From Hexactinellida sp. DTS-2022 (lineage: Eukaryota > Porifera > Hexactinellida): DNA of 64,000 nucleotides. Under the pieces are notes generated by a model. It saw only the letters and a program-made list of their open reading frames with translations, made no database searches and was not told the origin of the DNA. Shown here piece after piece: positions 46,800 through 58,942 of the stretch; the stretch's first letter is position 1; the number at the start of each line of letters is the position of its first letter. The stretch spans positions 2,977,643-3,041,642 of the forward strand of contig JAPNXP010000018.1 in the NCBI GenBank assembly GCA_028753945.1, given 5' to 3'. The translations under genes and the position numbers were made by a program.

Positions 46800-48129
46800 T
46801 TTCAAGAGTTTTTTGCGGGGGGGTCGTTGCTGCCAAACAAATATCAATTGTACAAAAGAAATCTTGCAGAAGGAATATACTCGATCAAATTGTTATTGTT
46901 AAGGAATACACAATGTTATTTTTAATATTAAAATACAAATCTACTCGACGTCACATGTTGAATCAATATAATTAACAGAAGATGAGACAATGGAATTAGA
47001 TTTAACACTTACAATTGAACTAAAGTGTTAGTAAACAAAGAAAATTAGCAATTCAATGATAGCGAATTTTTTAAAAAAATTGTAAATTTGTGAACTGTGA
47101 AATTGTGACGAATTAAATTATTTATCGAATGCATATAAATTGAATATTGGGCACTATTTATTATTCCTGTGGTAGCATTACATCGATATAAATGTGTTCA
47201 AAAACCTTTCTGAATCTACTATAACAATTGCTAGTCTGATTTTAAAATTTGGTGATACATATACTGTATCTAAAAACTTATTATATCAAGTGTATTCTGA
47301 TTTTTTATAATAATGAAATGTGTTATATTTCAAACATTAATAAAACACCCTTTATTATGATAATAGTGTTTCTATTCAATAAGTAATTTGAATCCTGTAA
47401 CAAGATGTATACAAGTACAATATAGACACTAAGCCGCCAAAGTATTTGACAAGAGGATTTTACAAGAGTATTCACGGCTACTACTCTGAAATTAATTAAA
47501 TATCTTGTTAAACTTTTAATAGCATAACATTGCGATTTTAAGTGATTATTATCAAATAACCATGAAGTGAAATAAGTGTCCATGCCACGTGCCACTTGTG
47601 GTACAAGTGGCACAAAAGGAAATGTGGCTGCATCTCAGTAGAAAATAATCGTAATGAATATAAATTACACATCTAGAGTAATTCGACCATGTAGAATAGA
47701 AATATGAAATCAGAATTAGTTAGTATATTCAAAATGCATCAAAATGTTCAGAAATAATATATTTAATTGTATAATTAAATAGCTAATGAATTTAACACCT
47801 CCATAAATGTGAAAATTGAAAAATAATGTTATTTTATCTTTGTTATCATATCGTTTCATGTCAATATTCATGTTGAAGTATCCAAAAATTGTATTATGCT
47901 GCTAGAAGCTTGAATTTATGAATACAAATTATTGTTGTTCAAATAGTTTTGGCCGGTTAGTGTAATTTGACAATTTCTAATCATTATGAAGCAATTAGAA
48001 TATACTAATTCCAAATTCATGACAAAAAATCACACTGATGGCATGAAATCAGAATATTTTAAAACCTAACTACTATAGTAAGATACTGTTTACAGTAATT
48101 TAATAGGTAATTTCCATAGTTAATGACCT
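46800..48129. other. UBR4 intron DNA, no gene seen
   Basis: At 47582-47640 there is a GCCACGTGCCACTTGTGG block that also appears in degenerate form near 28590 and 63325. No coding signal was found. Confidence 0.45.
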
Positions 48130-48905
48130 TTATTAGCGGGGAAGTGGGGACCCTAATTTTCAAGGAGTTATTATCACCATACAAAATGACTTATATAAAT
48201 GGGTGAATGGACAAATCCTAACAAATAATTATAAAATTATACTACTGCATTTCTAATAAATGCACTCTGAAGTTCGACAGAATAAATATTTTCGATTACT
48301 CTACTCTAATGTTTGTAAAGGAAATGGTCGACTGTAGATTGCCCAAGTATAAGCATTTAACTAAACTGTTATAATATACAAATAGCAACTAGCAAGTACC
48401 TTAATGGGGGTGTTGTATGTGAGTAATGTATAATCAACCATATGTATTGTTTATCCAAATGATAATTGGTATCGGGATATGAGAGGTAGGTTGCGCTAGA
48501 CATATAATATAATTTCCTAAACATTGATAATACAGTTGTTTGATAGAGGGTTTGTTAGTTTCATAAAAATTTCACAAATTATTATTAATAAAATTGGGAA
48601 CATTCTAGAAATAGGACGGTTTACAAATAAGATTGTTGCAATATGGGGGTAAACTTTGACAATTTGTTGTAAATAAATGAAATACAAAAAATTGTTTATT
48701 AACAATCTAGTAATTTTTGTATATACTATACACTTAAACCTTCGTCATCCGGGCATCCAAGATCCGGGCACCTCCCTCAACTGGGCACTCTTTTGGTGTG
48801 AAGACAAATTAAAATGCGTCCAGAAAAAAATCAGTGACAGTCCGGTCCGGTCCGGTCCATCAAATTTCCGTACCGCTGCATTTCTAATAATATATAACTT
48901 GGATT
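48130..48905. repeat. Two decayed pogo/Tigger-like MITE remnants
   Basis: 48130-48270 matches the body of the pogo-like MITE at 55982-56342 (GCGGGGAAGTGGGGA, CCATACAAAAT, GGACAAAT, CTGCATTTCTAATAAAT). 48723-48905 begins TA-CACTTAAACCTTCGTCATCCGGGC, a pogo-type 5' end, and ends with the same CTGCATTTCTAATA phrase. Neither has two intact ends. Confidence 0.6.
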
Positions 48906-49068
48906 GAAAAGCATTAAGAAGCATTTTGATAACAATAAATATGTGCCATTACTAGGTGGTAAGCCACTGTGATTCGCAGCAAAAGATTTAACAAGATAAA
49001 CAAATTGATAACTTTAAAAAAAAGGTCTTCAAATAACTTTATCAGTGAATGTATATTGTTGGACCTAC

Positions 49069-49342
49069 CGGCTTTTAATTTGTGATTGGTTATAAACATG
49101 TAAAATATCATTGCCACCAAATTCTATATCTTCAGAAAGATTACAGGTTTCAAAAAAATCTACCGGAATAGATTGTGTTGGAGAGTTGTTCAAGGAAGAT
49201 TTTGCTTTTCTTTTAACACGAAAATCCTGTAAAGGTGATGGGTTATTTAAATTGTGTGTTTGCCAGAACAAGATTTTATCTGTTTTAATACAATGTATTC
49301 TGAGTGATCCATCTTCATATAATAGAATAAGTGAAGTTCTAC
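49069..49342 (-). CDS. UBR4: UBR4 exon (E1), end of propeller-like segment
   Basis: The acceptor is CAATAG and the donor is CCG|GTAGGT. The first two bases (GT) complete a codon from the previous exon, and 90 open codons follow, then CG, which joins the A of E2 to give Arg. Key motifs are SLILLYEDGSLRIH, RVKRKAK, IPVDFFE, EFGGNDILHVYN and QIK. They parallel the UBR4 order I know (LLCEDGSLRIY, PVRKRK, PIDFFE, EFGGNDLLQVYN, QIKHR). This was the strongest single identification in the window. The intron to E2 is 8,507 bp. Confidence 0.96.
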
Positions 49343-52300
49343 CTATTGACAGTAAATGCAGTCAAACAAACCAAATTAAAAAAATCATGAATATTTAAAA
49401 ACTAATACAGTACAAAATGGATATAGTGATATTGTTCTATATTGGATATAGTGATATATTGGATAGAGTTATAATTTTGTAGAATTTTGATGTGTCCCCG
49501 AACAAATCCCATACAATTTTATTGGTTATAGTGATATCATTATTGGATATAGTGATAATTTGTGCACAGATTAATGAGATTATACAAGAATATTGGAATA
49601 TTTGTGACCTCCCTTGTCCCCATAATTTCATATTTTACAGTATAAATATCGATACTAGTTGAATTCGATATGAATTTGATTATACCATAGCCTACTATAC
49701 ATAAGGCCTAACATAAAAATGTGGATTTTGGACCAGGGATGGGTTAGCCGATATGAATTGATTTCGAAGGGAATATCATTTATTGGCTATTTCTGATACT
49801 AAATAGTCATCAATATGCCAAACCAACCATAAAATTGGTCAATTTGCAAACAAGGTTGGTTTTGAAGATTAAATTAATAATAACCCATAATGTATATACA
49901 TACTGTATATTCACTAATGTACATATATAAACATTTATCTAAAAAATTGTATTTCCACAAATATTTCGTTATTACTCACTAAATCTCATTATTAATCCAC
50001 CTTTCTGATACTTTCCAATCTGTTTCCGTTTACCTAGTTATTATAATGCCCAACAACTGTTCTGCACCAGGTTGTAAAAAGCAATTATGACCCAAACGAC
50101 AGAATACCTGTGTCCAAGATGCCACAGAAGCCGGATGAACTGAGACATGCTTGGTTACGAGAGCTACATAGAGATTATATAGTGAACTGAAAGTCGTGTA
50201 CGTGTGCTCAAAACATTTTAGAGAAGATGAAGTCGAAACAACACACAAATTTCCAAATGGAGACGGAAGTTATCGAGAAATACCAAGAAATCGTCCTAAG
50301 CTGAAAGATGGAGCTGTGCAAACTATTTTACCAGGATGTCAACGGTACTATTCATCTCATACTGCCACCAAACACACACGTCTATCTCTAGAGGACAAGG
50401 ATGACGAACTTTTCTATCAAGCAGTTAAACTAAGTCTAGAGTCAGATGTCGAAGAGAATGAAAAGTTCAAGATCCACTGTTTCCATTATTTACAAGCTAA
50501 GTTACCCTTACTCTCAATTGCTAGTACATATATGGTCTACGTGGTATCCCGAAGAATATACATTATTTTTTCTGAGTCCTCGTATTGATAGTTGTAAGAT
50601 TTAAGTTAATACGTACTAATCGGTAAATTTTGACTTGTCCGTCAAAGTTTATCATAATGGTGTAAATCTTGCAATTTCTATCGTAACGTTATGTGATGTT
50701 CGACAAATTGATACGCTTCTAATTGAAATTTTCAAATTCCGCCATCTGCACCCAAAATCTCTGAGAATATCTCCCTAATTTTGATAACACATCTCATATC
50801 GCATCTGCGGAAAGTCATATCCAACAAGTTATTGATAACATGTACAACGGTGAATCTGATGATGACTTGGTTCCTTGTCCTGAAGTTTCAAGGCTCGAGT
50901 TTGTTCTTTGTCAGCTTCGAAATAGTCTTGTTCCAAAAAAGAGGCGGAGTTATAACGTATTGACGCAGATCTTAGCTCTTAAACACATCTCATTTCTCCT
51001 GCTTCTTATCACCATCTACAAAGCATGTCTTGCATTTCTCTTCCTCATTCCAATACCTCACAAAAATTGAATTCATCCTTGGGACTTGAAAATGAATTCT
51101 AAATGTTTCTTAAGGAATCCACACATTCCTTTTCTCAGGAACAGAGGCATGTCATTATTCAAATGGATGAAATTCATGTGAAATCTGATATTTCTTAGAA
51201 AGGAGGGAAATTGTTTGCTTCAAACCTCGATCCAGATAATCCTAACAAGACAGTTTTCGCCTACATGGTGTCGAGTCTGTAAAAGAAATGGTCTTGTATT
51301 GTTCGTCTACTCCCATGTGCTACTGTTAAAGCTGAAAAGTTATTCGACACTATCAAAACTTGTATTCATGATGTTGAAGATTGTGACTTGTTCGTTGAAA
51401 TCATCTCCACTGACAACTATCCCCTTAATGTGGAACTTTTCAAATAGTTTTCACTAATAGAAAGCTGGAGACTCGATTACCACACCCTTGTGATATACGC
51501 AGAGGTATTTTCCTTACATTTGACTTCATAAATATTCTGAAGACTATTCGCAATAATTGGTTGAATCAACAAACTGATAATAAGCTCCTTTCTTATCCTG
51601 ATTTGAACTGTTTTTCTATTGACCGATGCGCTTATCGATTGAAAATATGTCATGATTCATTCCATGATATCGGTATGCTGTATAATTCTGAAAGAGATAT
51701 CTTTGCTAAACTGCCCCTCGTTTTACTTCTAAGGCTTGTTATCCATCCAAATTAGAAGTCAAAATGTTAAGTTGGTCCTAAAGTAGTAGACGAATCTACA
51801 ATTGCTGCTCTAGCTATCCAGGATGAGCAGCGAGCTCCTGCATTCAAATGGAATACCTATGATTTCGTTGGAATTCTCCTATCTCTCTGGAAAATTTTCA
51901 ATATCAATATGCCATATAAACATATCAGGTTGAACGACCCATTGTTTAATCCAATAAGATTTAACGATGAGCGTATTCTCTTACTGACTAGGATTGTCTA
52001 TTGATAGAAGCTTGGGAGTCACTGTCTGGGAAGGTGGCAAATTAAGCAAGCAGACGTCTACCAGCTTCAAACATACATGCCTCGTGTTGCCAAATATAGC
52101 AAATTTTCTAACTCAGGACTGTGGGTTATCATACCTCTTGACATCTTTCTTGCAAACTGATCCCTTGGAACATCATTTGGACTAAATCGCATGATGCCAG
52201 GAGCAAATTATCATGCTTACTATCTTCAGATCTTAGAATCAGAACGTCGTCTTAAAGTATCGAATATATTACGTATATTTTCCCATCAGAATGATTCTAG

Positions 52301-52484
52301 TACTTCTTTGCAAGAGTTCATTCAATCATTCTCACCATCGGATAGCGCAGATTCTACCAGTGAAGTTGACCTTGATCCTTTCTTGAGCGCTATATCAAAC
52401 CTCTCAGTCATTCACTGAAAATTTCAGGTACTTCAGTCATTAGCCTATATTGACGGCTATTCAGAACATGAATCACTTGAAAGG

Positions 52485-54958
52485 GGTCGCCGGAATAAGT
52501 CCGAATTTTAAGTAGGAATAAGTTCGAAAACTTATGAAGTAGGAATAAGTTCGATTATATTTGTAAAGTAGGAATAAGATCGAAAGGCCTGTAAGTAGGA
52601 ATAAGTTCGAAAACTTATGAAGTAGGAATAAGTTCGAAAATATCTCTGAAGTAGGAATAAGATCGAAAGGCCTGTAAGTAAGAATAAGTTCGAAAACTTA
52701 TGAAGTAGGAATAAGTTCGAAAATATCTCTAAGTAGGAATAAGTTCGAATCCCTATTAATTTGGAATAACACAGAAAAACCATGCATGAATTATCAGATT
52801 TGGAAGTATTTAATAAATATGATGTATGACTGGACAAAAAGATATGGAGTGAATATAGACTAATAATATATTATATTTATATATAGATTAAGAAGTTATT
52901 AAATGAATAATTAGACTAAATAGAGCACTGAGAGCAGTATTCTACTGAAAGAGCCTCATAATCCCAACAATCTTCTCACGACAGATAGGACAGTCATGTT
53001 TCAACTGGTGTAATCTATTTGCACAACTTTCGCAAAATCCAGCATGTGCATAACTTTCATGCAGTAAGCCAAAATTTTCGCCCTGCTTCCAAAGGTACAC
53101 ATGACACTTGATCTCTCTAAATTCGTCATCTCTGGATGAAACTGGATCCTCCTCATCTGATAGCCCTGTTTGATCACTTGATGTATTTTGATTACTTTGA
53201 TTTTGACAGCCTATCGTAAATGAAATTGCGTTGATATATTCAAGGGGTGAATATATTTTGTTTAGATACTTTGTTTTGTATTCTGTTCTGAGTTCAACAT
53301 TTTAACGAGACTTAAGTTTGGGTAATCTTGTAATTTCGAACCCATCATCCAGTCTCTTTACTTCTAAATCATAATCAGACACTACTTTATCCATTGCTGA
53401 CATGAATTTCCATGAGTTTGGATGGTTTGTTTTTATGTAAGTCTTCAGAGTATTTTGATAAGATTCTGCGCCATTATTGGTAGTGACCTCATTGTAAAAT
53501 AGACAAGCTTTGACTCCCATCAATCCATGTTTTAATAAAATAATTTTTGAATGAACTCACTAGTTCCAATTCTAAATCAGCTACTCCCACTAACTCTAAA
53601 TGAATTGCTATGAAAGTAGGACTAATCTCTTCTTCAGTTAAAAATGGCAACGCCATCAATTGATGAACCCATTTTTTGAAAACTTTGTTAGTTAAGTAAA
53701 GTTTACCGAGCCCTAATTTTCGAATTTTATCATGAAGAGCCTTGGTATAATGGAACCAACAACCTACAAGAGTTATATGAGGAAAAATATTCATGAAAGA
53801 GTTTCGCGGTGCTTTTTCAAAGTCACATATTGCCATTAATGGCTTAAAATCTGGAATATATTGACGAAGAGATGATAATACGGCTGTATAGAAATTTTCG
53901 TCTTTGCTTGTCATTAATATATGTAATGCTGGTATAGCATTTCCTTTATATTGTATGAAAATTGTAAAAAGCTGGTAAAAAATATGAGTTACTACCTTGA
54001 AAGTCCCGTCAAAATGGATAGTATCTAGTTCCACGAGTTTTGATATCAAAAGATTAGTGGCGAACGATATTGCTGTATCATTTCCATCTCTAATAGTTAG
54101 TCTGTGATTGCTGGAGAAGGGAGAGTCTATCAGGAGTTCGATAAACTCCTCTGGAGATATCGGCAGCTTAGGAAGTTCTACCCTTCGTCTTTTACGCATC
54201 GAACTTTCAAGTTTCTTAAATGTTAGAGAAGATGCTCCAACTGCATTGCGACATTCGTTGTTGAAGATCTCTCTTAAACCATCTGTAGATTATTCTGCTG
54301 TACGTTTTATTCAATTGGACAATACTATCTGACATGTATTCAGAACGAGAATGGTTATGCGCTTTTGTAACCTCTAATAGAGACCTTATGGCAGTAATTT
54401 TCGCCAATCCTAGACAATTACATTGCTTTGCAAGGGTGCATCGGAGGTAGATATTACCATTTGATTCGCGATTTTTGGTATACCTATATCCATCTGATAG
54501 GTAGTTCAAAGAATTTATCCGTTTTCCTTCAATGATTGAATATTCCATTCTAAACTGATTGCAAAATTACAAATTAACTAGTATATATATATATAATTGC
54601 AAAAGTGTTAAACAAAAATAGATGACTTATTAATGAATGCAAATGCAAGTGTATGATAAAACACCAATAAACCGACTTTAGAACAATTTATTGGTTTTCG
54701 AACTTTTCATACTTGGAAGCCTTTCGATCTTATTCCTACTTCACAAATATAATCGAACTTATTCCTACTTCATAGGTTTTCGAACTTATTCCTACTTACA
54801 GGCCTTTCGATCTTATTCCTACTTCAGAAATATATTCGGACTTAATCCTACTTCATAAGTTTTCGAACTTATTCCTACTTACAGGCCTTTCGAACTTATT
54901 CCTACTTCATTTTTCGGATTAATTCCTACTTCAACTTTCGAACTTATTCCGCATCCCC
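52485..54958 (-). mobile_element. MULE with tandem-array terminal inverted repeats
   Basis: A 2474-bp element with ends GGTCGCCGGAATAAG and, inverted, GGGGATGCGGAATAAG. It has a perfect 9-bp duplication, CTTGAAAGG, at 52476-52484 and 54959-54967, the size typical of MULEs. Each terminal repeat (52485-52770 and about 54690-54958) is an array of about 8-10 units of 23-29 bp with the core GTAGGAATAAG-TCGAA, arranged head to head. The minus-strand gene lies between them. It sits inside P element C. Confidence 0.93.
52942..54548 (-). pseudogene. FLYWCH-MULE transposase-RING protein, lightly broken
   Basis: A DNA transposase of the Mutator-like superfamily. From the N-terminus (54548): a FLYWCH finger (LSDGYRYTKN, IYLRCTLAKQC, KAHNHS) ends near 54340. 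A frameshift near 54270 follows, then MRKRRRVELPKLP. The MULE domain has DTIHFDGTFKVV (first Asp), ICDFEKAPRNSF (second Asp) and GCWFHYTKAL. A frame change near 53500 leads to NNGAESYQNTLKTYIKTNHP, with the third acid (Glu). An in-frame TAA at 53302-53304 follows LKSR. The same frame then stays open to 52942, ending in a RING-like finger: KCHVY, LLHESYAHAGFCESCANRL, HDCPICREKI, with the second zinc ligand replaced by Tyr. With three lesions it is inactive as read, though errors in the assembly could mimic one. Confidence 0.9.
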
Positions 54959-55981
54959 CTTGAAAGGTAGTCAACCATGTCGTATATGCCGGGTTTCTTT
55001 GACTATTGAAGGAAAATCTTCATTTGCATAGAAAATGATAGCGACTAACGGAGATATTTGTGAAAGGTCTTGTAGAAAAATTCTTGTTGACTTATCTATG
55101 AATGTATTTATTATTATAAGATGCTGATGGTTGTCAATTATGAAGAGCGAAGTGTTGATCGTGTAGTGTGAATGGTTCCCATGTACTTCGGAAGGTTGTA
55201 TTCGTAGCTGGGAATTGTTTCTTAGCGAATAAGGTTAAAAAGGACAATTCTATGGTGATTTTCAAGAATACTGAGAAGCGAAAGTTAAGAAAATCCATTA
55301 AATCATACGTATTCATGAGAGTATTCTTAGTTGATTTGATTTGTGTATTGTTAATTGGAACCACAAATATATTTTATCATTTACAATAGGTAACAGAAAG
55401 ATTAGTGATGTTCCCTTCAGAATAATATATTAGTGTAATTATGAGAGGTTCGATGCTGTTGCGAGATGTTTGATGAAACTAATGAGTGATGAATGTACCT
55501 TGTTGCCTCTTATAATGTATTTGTGACCTGTAATTGTAAATTATGTATATAACAAAAAATATACTATGTTGAATTATATATTAATATTAAATCAGCTGAT
55601 ACAATTTAGTATGCTTATGGGGTGGAAACCGTATTATCAGTGATATGATGGTTCTAAAGCTTTTAGAAAGGTCTAACTGACTAAAAATAATCATCTTCTC
55701 TAAATTTGCTATTGCCTGTATTTTATCGTTTATATCGGCTAACCCACCCCTGGTCCAAAATCCACATTTTGATTTTAGGCCTTATGTATAGTAGGTTTGA
55801 TTATACTAATGAGAATATTATTATTGACAATGTATACAGTCATGTATGTATTAGATGCAGTGATATAGTCGATATAGTCATATTATAATGGATATAGTGT
55901 TAATTTGGCTATAAAACAATGTCCCAACCAATATCACTATATCCATTATGTACTGTAGAGTCAACAGAGCTAAATCAGGTA

Positions 55982-56342
55982 CAGTTCAACCTCTATAAGT
56001 GGGGTCTCTATAAATGGGGAACCTCTATAAGCGGGGAAACTTTGGTCCATATTCCTTCATTTCCATACAAATTATCCTCTATAAGCGGGAAAGTGGGGAA
56101 TGGGGGACCTTAATTATACAGGAATTAGTATCCCCATACAAAATATCCTCTATAAATGGGGGAGATGGACAAATTCTAACATAATACGTATAAATATTAT
56201 GCTGCATTTCTAATAAATACGCATAAGTATATATTTCATAATATGACCAATGTAGTGTCTATCCATTGAAAAGTATAACTGGGGTATGGGGGGCAATTCA
56301 AATTTTGCCCGTTCCAAGCTCCCCCACTTAGAGGTTGCACTG
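55982..56342. mobile_element. pogo/Tigger-like MITE with TA duplication
   Basis: A 361-bp element with termini CAGTTCAACCTCTATAAGTGG and CCCACTTAGAGGTTGCACTG, flanked by TA (55980-55981 and 56343-56344). It contains several CTCTATAAGCGGGG repeats. It begins only about 25 bp after the other pogo-like MITE. Confidence 0.9.
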
Positions 56343-56428
56343 TATAAGCTAAGGTAAGCACAATAACCACCGACATTACGTAAGGAAATTACCAGTCTGA
56401 AACCTTAGAGATTAGAATAAGTGGTCAG

Positions 56429-56546
56429 AGAAAATCTAAAATTACACCTGTGGCGAGAGCATGTTCATAGGAGGCATCATCCTTTGGAGGTTTATGGTGC
56501 CGTTAAAAGAAAATGCTGTCGGCACAGGTGTAATTTTAGTTTTTTT
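56429..56546. repeat. Diverged Z hairpin (module of the X-Y-Z repeat)
   Basis: The arms AAAATCTAAAATTACACCTGTG and its complement near 56523-56546 enclose GCATGTTC and a CCTTTGGAGG loop. It is related to the Z modules at 30.2, 62.2 and 63.6 kb, but more diverged and without X or Y next to it. Confidence 0.65.
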
Positions 56547-58149
56547 CGTCAACACATCATCAATGTGAAGGTGTTAAACCATTATAGAAAGGTGTTTCGG
56601 GATGCAACGACCCCTAGAGCGGTGGTAGTTTCATTTGGGCTAACTTCATTTCAGAGATATTCAAGTTTCAGTAGAATATAATAGGTGATGAGTCAGTATT
56701 TTTTATGTGCGTGTTGGGCCTTTCGAAATATATAATTCACAAAATTGTAAACACAATGTTTTGACGATGTCATCATCACCTCAAGGTGTCAAGACCCATT
56801 TTTAGAGGTGTTACGTGGCACAAGGATCAATTGATCAATTTAACTGTAGGCTGCCTAACTGATACACGTTGTAACAGGAGGAAAACAGGTCGATCAAATA
56901 ATTCAAATTTCACGAAAATTCGGATTTAGACATGGTTTTGTACTCTCTATCGATTTCATTCCAAAAATCTAAATTTTCAGAAATTGTTATGATGACGTAG
57001 CATAAAACTGAACTGCTCCACTTTCCTGCCACTTGCTTTTGCAAATTCTAAATGTTATAATTTCACCGTAGAAATACCCGAAATAAGATAATAGACTAAA
57101 TAATATCTATTGAGTATATTTGGTTTGACTAATACAGAGTTGTAATAGATATAACTCAAATATATGTATTTTTTTCCATGGTTCATCAAAAACAAATTTG
57201 TCGGTTTTTTAAAAATCATGTAACTTTCGTTTAGTTAATCGGATTTGTTGAATTTTTGAGATGTGAAAACTAACAAGATAGTCGTCATTGTTCAAGTTTA
57301 GAAACAAAGTATTACATACATGTTTACGGCGTTATATCGATTTAAAGAGAAAGTATGTGACATCACTTTTTGTCGAAATCCTCAAGTAAATTTTTTCAAA
57401 AATTCTAGCATATTGATATATTATTGTGCTCTTATTGGATTCAAATTAATAGGTTCTAAATATTTAAATACAAAGAACTACAGGGTATGCTATTTTTCTG
57501 ATAATCACTCCGGCAGTGTACGGTTAAAGTATGTTTCTATCTTGTATCATCTCTGAGATTAATGCTATTTAGCAAATCAGTATAAATAATTATTAAAATT
57601 ATTAATTATATAACACAAATTTCAATGTCAACTTAAATTTATTGAGTTTAATTATTTGTTATAAATATGTACTAGTAAATAAAATTAATTAGGCTACTAT
57701 ATTTCAATTCTGCACACTCGATAACCCCTAATAAACAAATTGGAAGCATCTATTTAAGTCAAACACAGAGTGAATTAATTATAATATTGATATTGATTAC
57801 ATCAGTATATTAATGGTGCAAGCAAACTTAAACTTTGGTGCGTAATCTGATATAATTTGTTTGACTACAGCAATTCGGGAAACAAATCTCCGTAAATCAA
57901 TTCCAAATGAATTGTACAGCGAAACAGCGAAAGAGGTGAGAATACACACGCAAACTTTACTTACTTTATCATTAGTATAATGTATAAAGGACCCAAGTAA
58001 TAGCCCTGTGTAAGTGAACGGAAGTGAATGAGTTCTCTATGTTTGGCAGCTTTTAGAATGCCATTCTATTCAGATAAATATTAAGGACATAATTTGAGCT
58101 GAAAAACGCACTATGCAAAAATTCGCTGCTAAAAACTTGCAAAGACAGT
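56547..58149. other. Intron DNA, no confirmed gene
   Basis: Near 56758-56830 there is an inverted relative of 63320-63390 (GATGTCATCATCACCTCAAGG). A plus-strand frame at 57320-57556 has no recognisable content. A short segment at 57892-57955 is bounded by AG and GT, but I cannot support it as an exon. Confidence 0.45.
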
Positions 58150-58746
58150 TACCAACGCTGCATGGAATTCTCACAAGAAAAAGGAACTTCAGCATGGGTG
58201 TCAGCCCTACCTATTGACAACTATGGATTTGCTCTCCACAAATCCGCCTTTAGGGATGATCTGTCCATCCGATATGATTGGTATTTCGCTAACTCACCCT
58301 CACAATGTAGCTGCGGGCATAGTTTTAAGGTCGGGAATGCTTTGTCATGCCCGATGGGAGGGTACCCATCAAGCAGACATAACGAAGTCCGAGACATCAC
58401 GGTATCGCTCATGTCCGAAGTCTGTAACGGAGTGGTAACTGAACCTCCCTTGCCGTCTTTGTCAATTGAGACCACATCTAATCGATCAGCAATCACAGAA
58501 GATCAAGCACGCCTGGACATTGATGCATATGTTTTGGGGAGTAGATTTGAGAGGGAATCTTTTGACGCGAGGGTGTACTATAAGCCTGCGCCCAATAGAA
58601 TCGGCAAGCCGCCTTACCTTCCATATACATACGCCACGAACAAGAAAAGAAGAGTTAGTATGAACAACGTATAAGAGAAGTCGAGGACTCTACATTCACC
58701 CCCATAGTAATGTCAACAACAGGAAGAATGGAGAGAGCCGCTACAA
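58150..58746 (+). pseudogene. Non-LTR retrotransposon C-terminal fragment (zinc knuckle, endonuclease-like)
   Basis: The frame at 58162-58674 reads SAWVSALPIDNYGFALHK, FRDDLSIRYDWYFANSPS, CSCGHSFKVGNALSCPMGGY, SSRHNEVRDI, then ARLDIDAYV and RFERESFDARVYY. This block follows reverse transcriptase in some LINEs: a Cys-rich knuckle, then a restriction-like endonuclease with D-I and D-x-R-V acids. The knuckle His is Asn here (GNALSC). A frameshift near 58655 leads to YEQRIREVED and FTPIVMSTTGR. No reverse transcriptase lies upstream, so it is a 3' fragment, as LINE truncation would leave. The family assignment is from memory. Confidence 0.7.
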
Positions 58747-58865
58747 CAGGGGTTCGCAAACTCAGCCAATATACAAACAAACAAATATAAGTATATATAG
58801 ATACATATTAACCAATTTGTCCCTAGAGCCGGATTTGTTTCCGATAGAAGGTTTTGCCTACCCTG
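58747..58865. mobile_element. Possible short hAT-like MITE in the LINE fragment
   Basis: Termini are CAGGGGTTCGCAAAC and, as reverse complement, CCAGGGTAGGCAAAAC. It begins where the LINE reading frame breaks off. No clear target duplication. Confidence 0.45.
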
Positions 58866-58942
58866 GCTTTTTAAAATGTATCTGGATCTACGATTTGAAG
58901 ACAATTTACGATTTAGAAAAATGCTAGATATATACACTACGC

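Larger units (their letters stand above)
50046..55130 (+). pseudogene. P element C transposase relic (THAP9-like)
   Basis: The THAP finger starts MPNNCSAPGC (50046), has a stop soon after, then YVCSKHFREDEVE (C-x2-H) and HKFPNGDGSYREIP. Further on are RLSLEDKDDELFYQAVKLSL, FVLCQLRNS (about 50900), and IQMDEIHVK with a likely catalytic Asp (about 51160). Then come a KTIRNNWLN block (about 51540), HDSFHDIGMLYNSERDIFAK, a QTDPLEHH block (about 52155) and LQILESERRLKVSNILR. The last coding part is cut by the MULE at DGYSEHESL (about 52475) and continues after 54959. It has several frameshifts. Confidence 0.87.
49686..55799 (+). mobile_element. P element C, split by a MULE
   Basis: The left terminus is CATAGCCTACTATACATAAG. 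The right terminus, as reverse complement, is CAAACCTACTATACATAAG, followed by GCCTAA and a GTGGATTTTGGACCAGGG block on both sides. It has a perfect 7-bp duplication, ATTATAC, at 49679-49685 and 55800-55806. It lies inside the pogo-like MITE and itself holds the MULE at 52485-54958. Confidence 0.92.
49408..55955. mobile_element. pogo/Tigger-like MITE split by P element C
   Basis: The termini are inverted: CAGTACAAAATGGATATAGTG at 49408, and the complement of CAGTACATAATGGATATAGTG ending at 55955. TA dinucleotides flank it (49406-49407 and 55956-55957), as for Tc1/mariner-pogo elements. Without the inserted P element it would be about 420 bp. Many GGATATAGTGATAT repeats fill both halves. Confidence 0.85.

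Noticed and set aside
52485..52770. CRISPR-like array (regular repeats about 27 bp long)
   Set aside because: Units are contiguous with no unique spacers, are mirrored at the other end of a MULE, and the DNA is clearly from an animal.
57320..57556. Plus-strand frame of 78 codons
   Set aside because: AT-rich, no domain and no splice signals supporting an exon.
57892..57955. Small plus-strand exon bounded by AG and GTGAGA
   Set aside because: It is on the strand opposite to UBR4, is only 64 bp long, and nothing nearby supports a gene on that strand.
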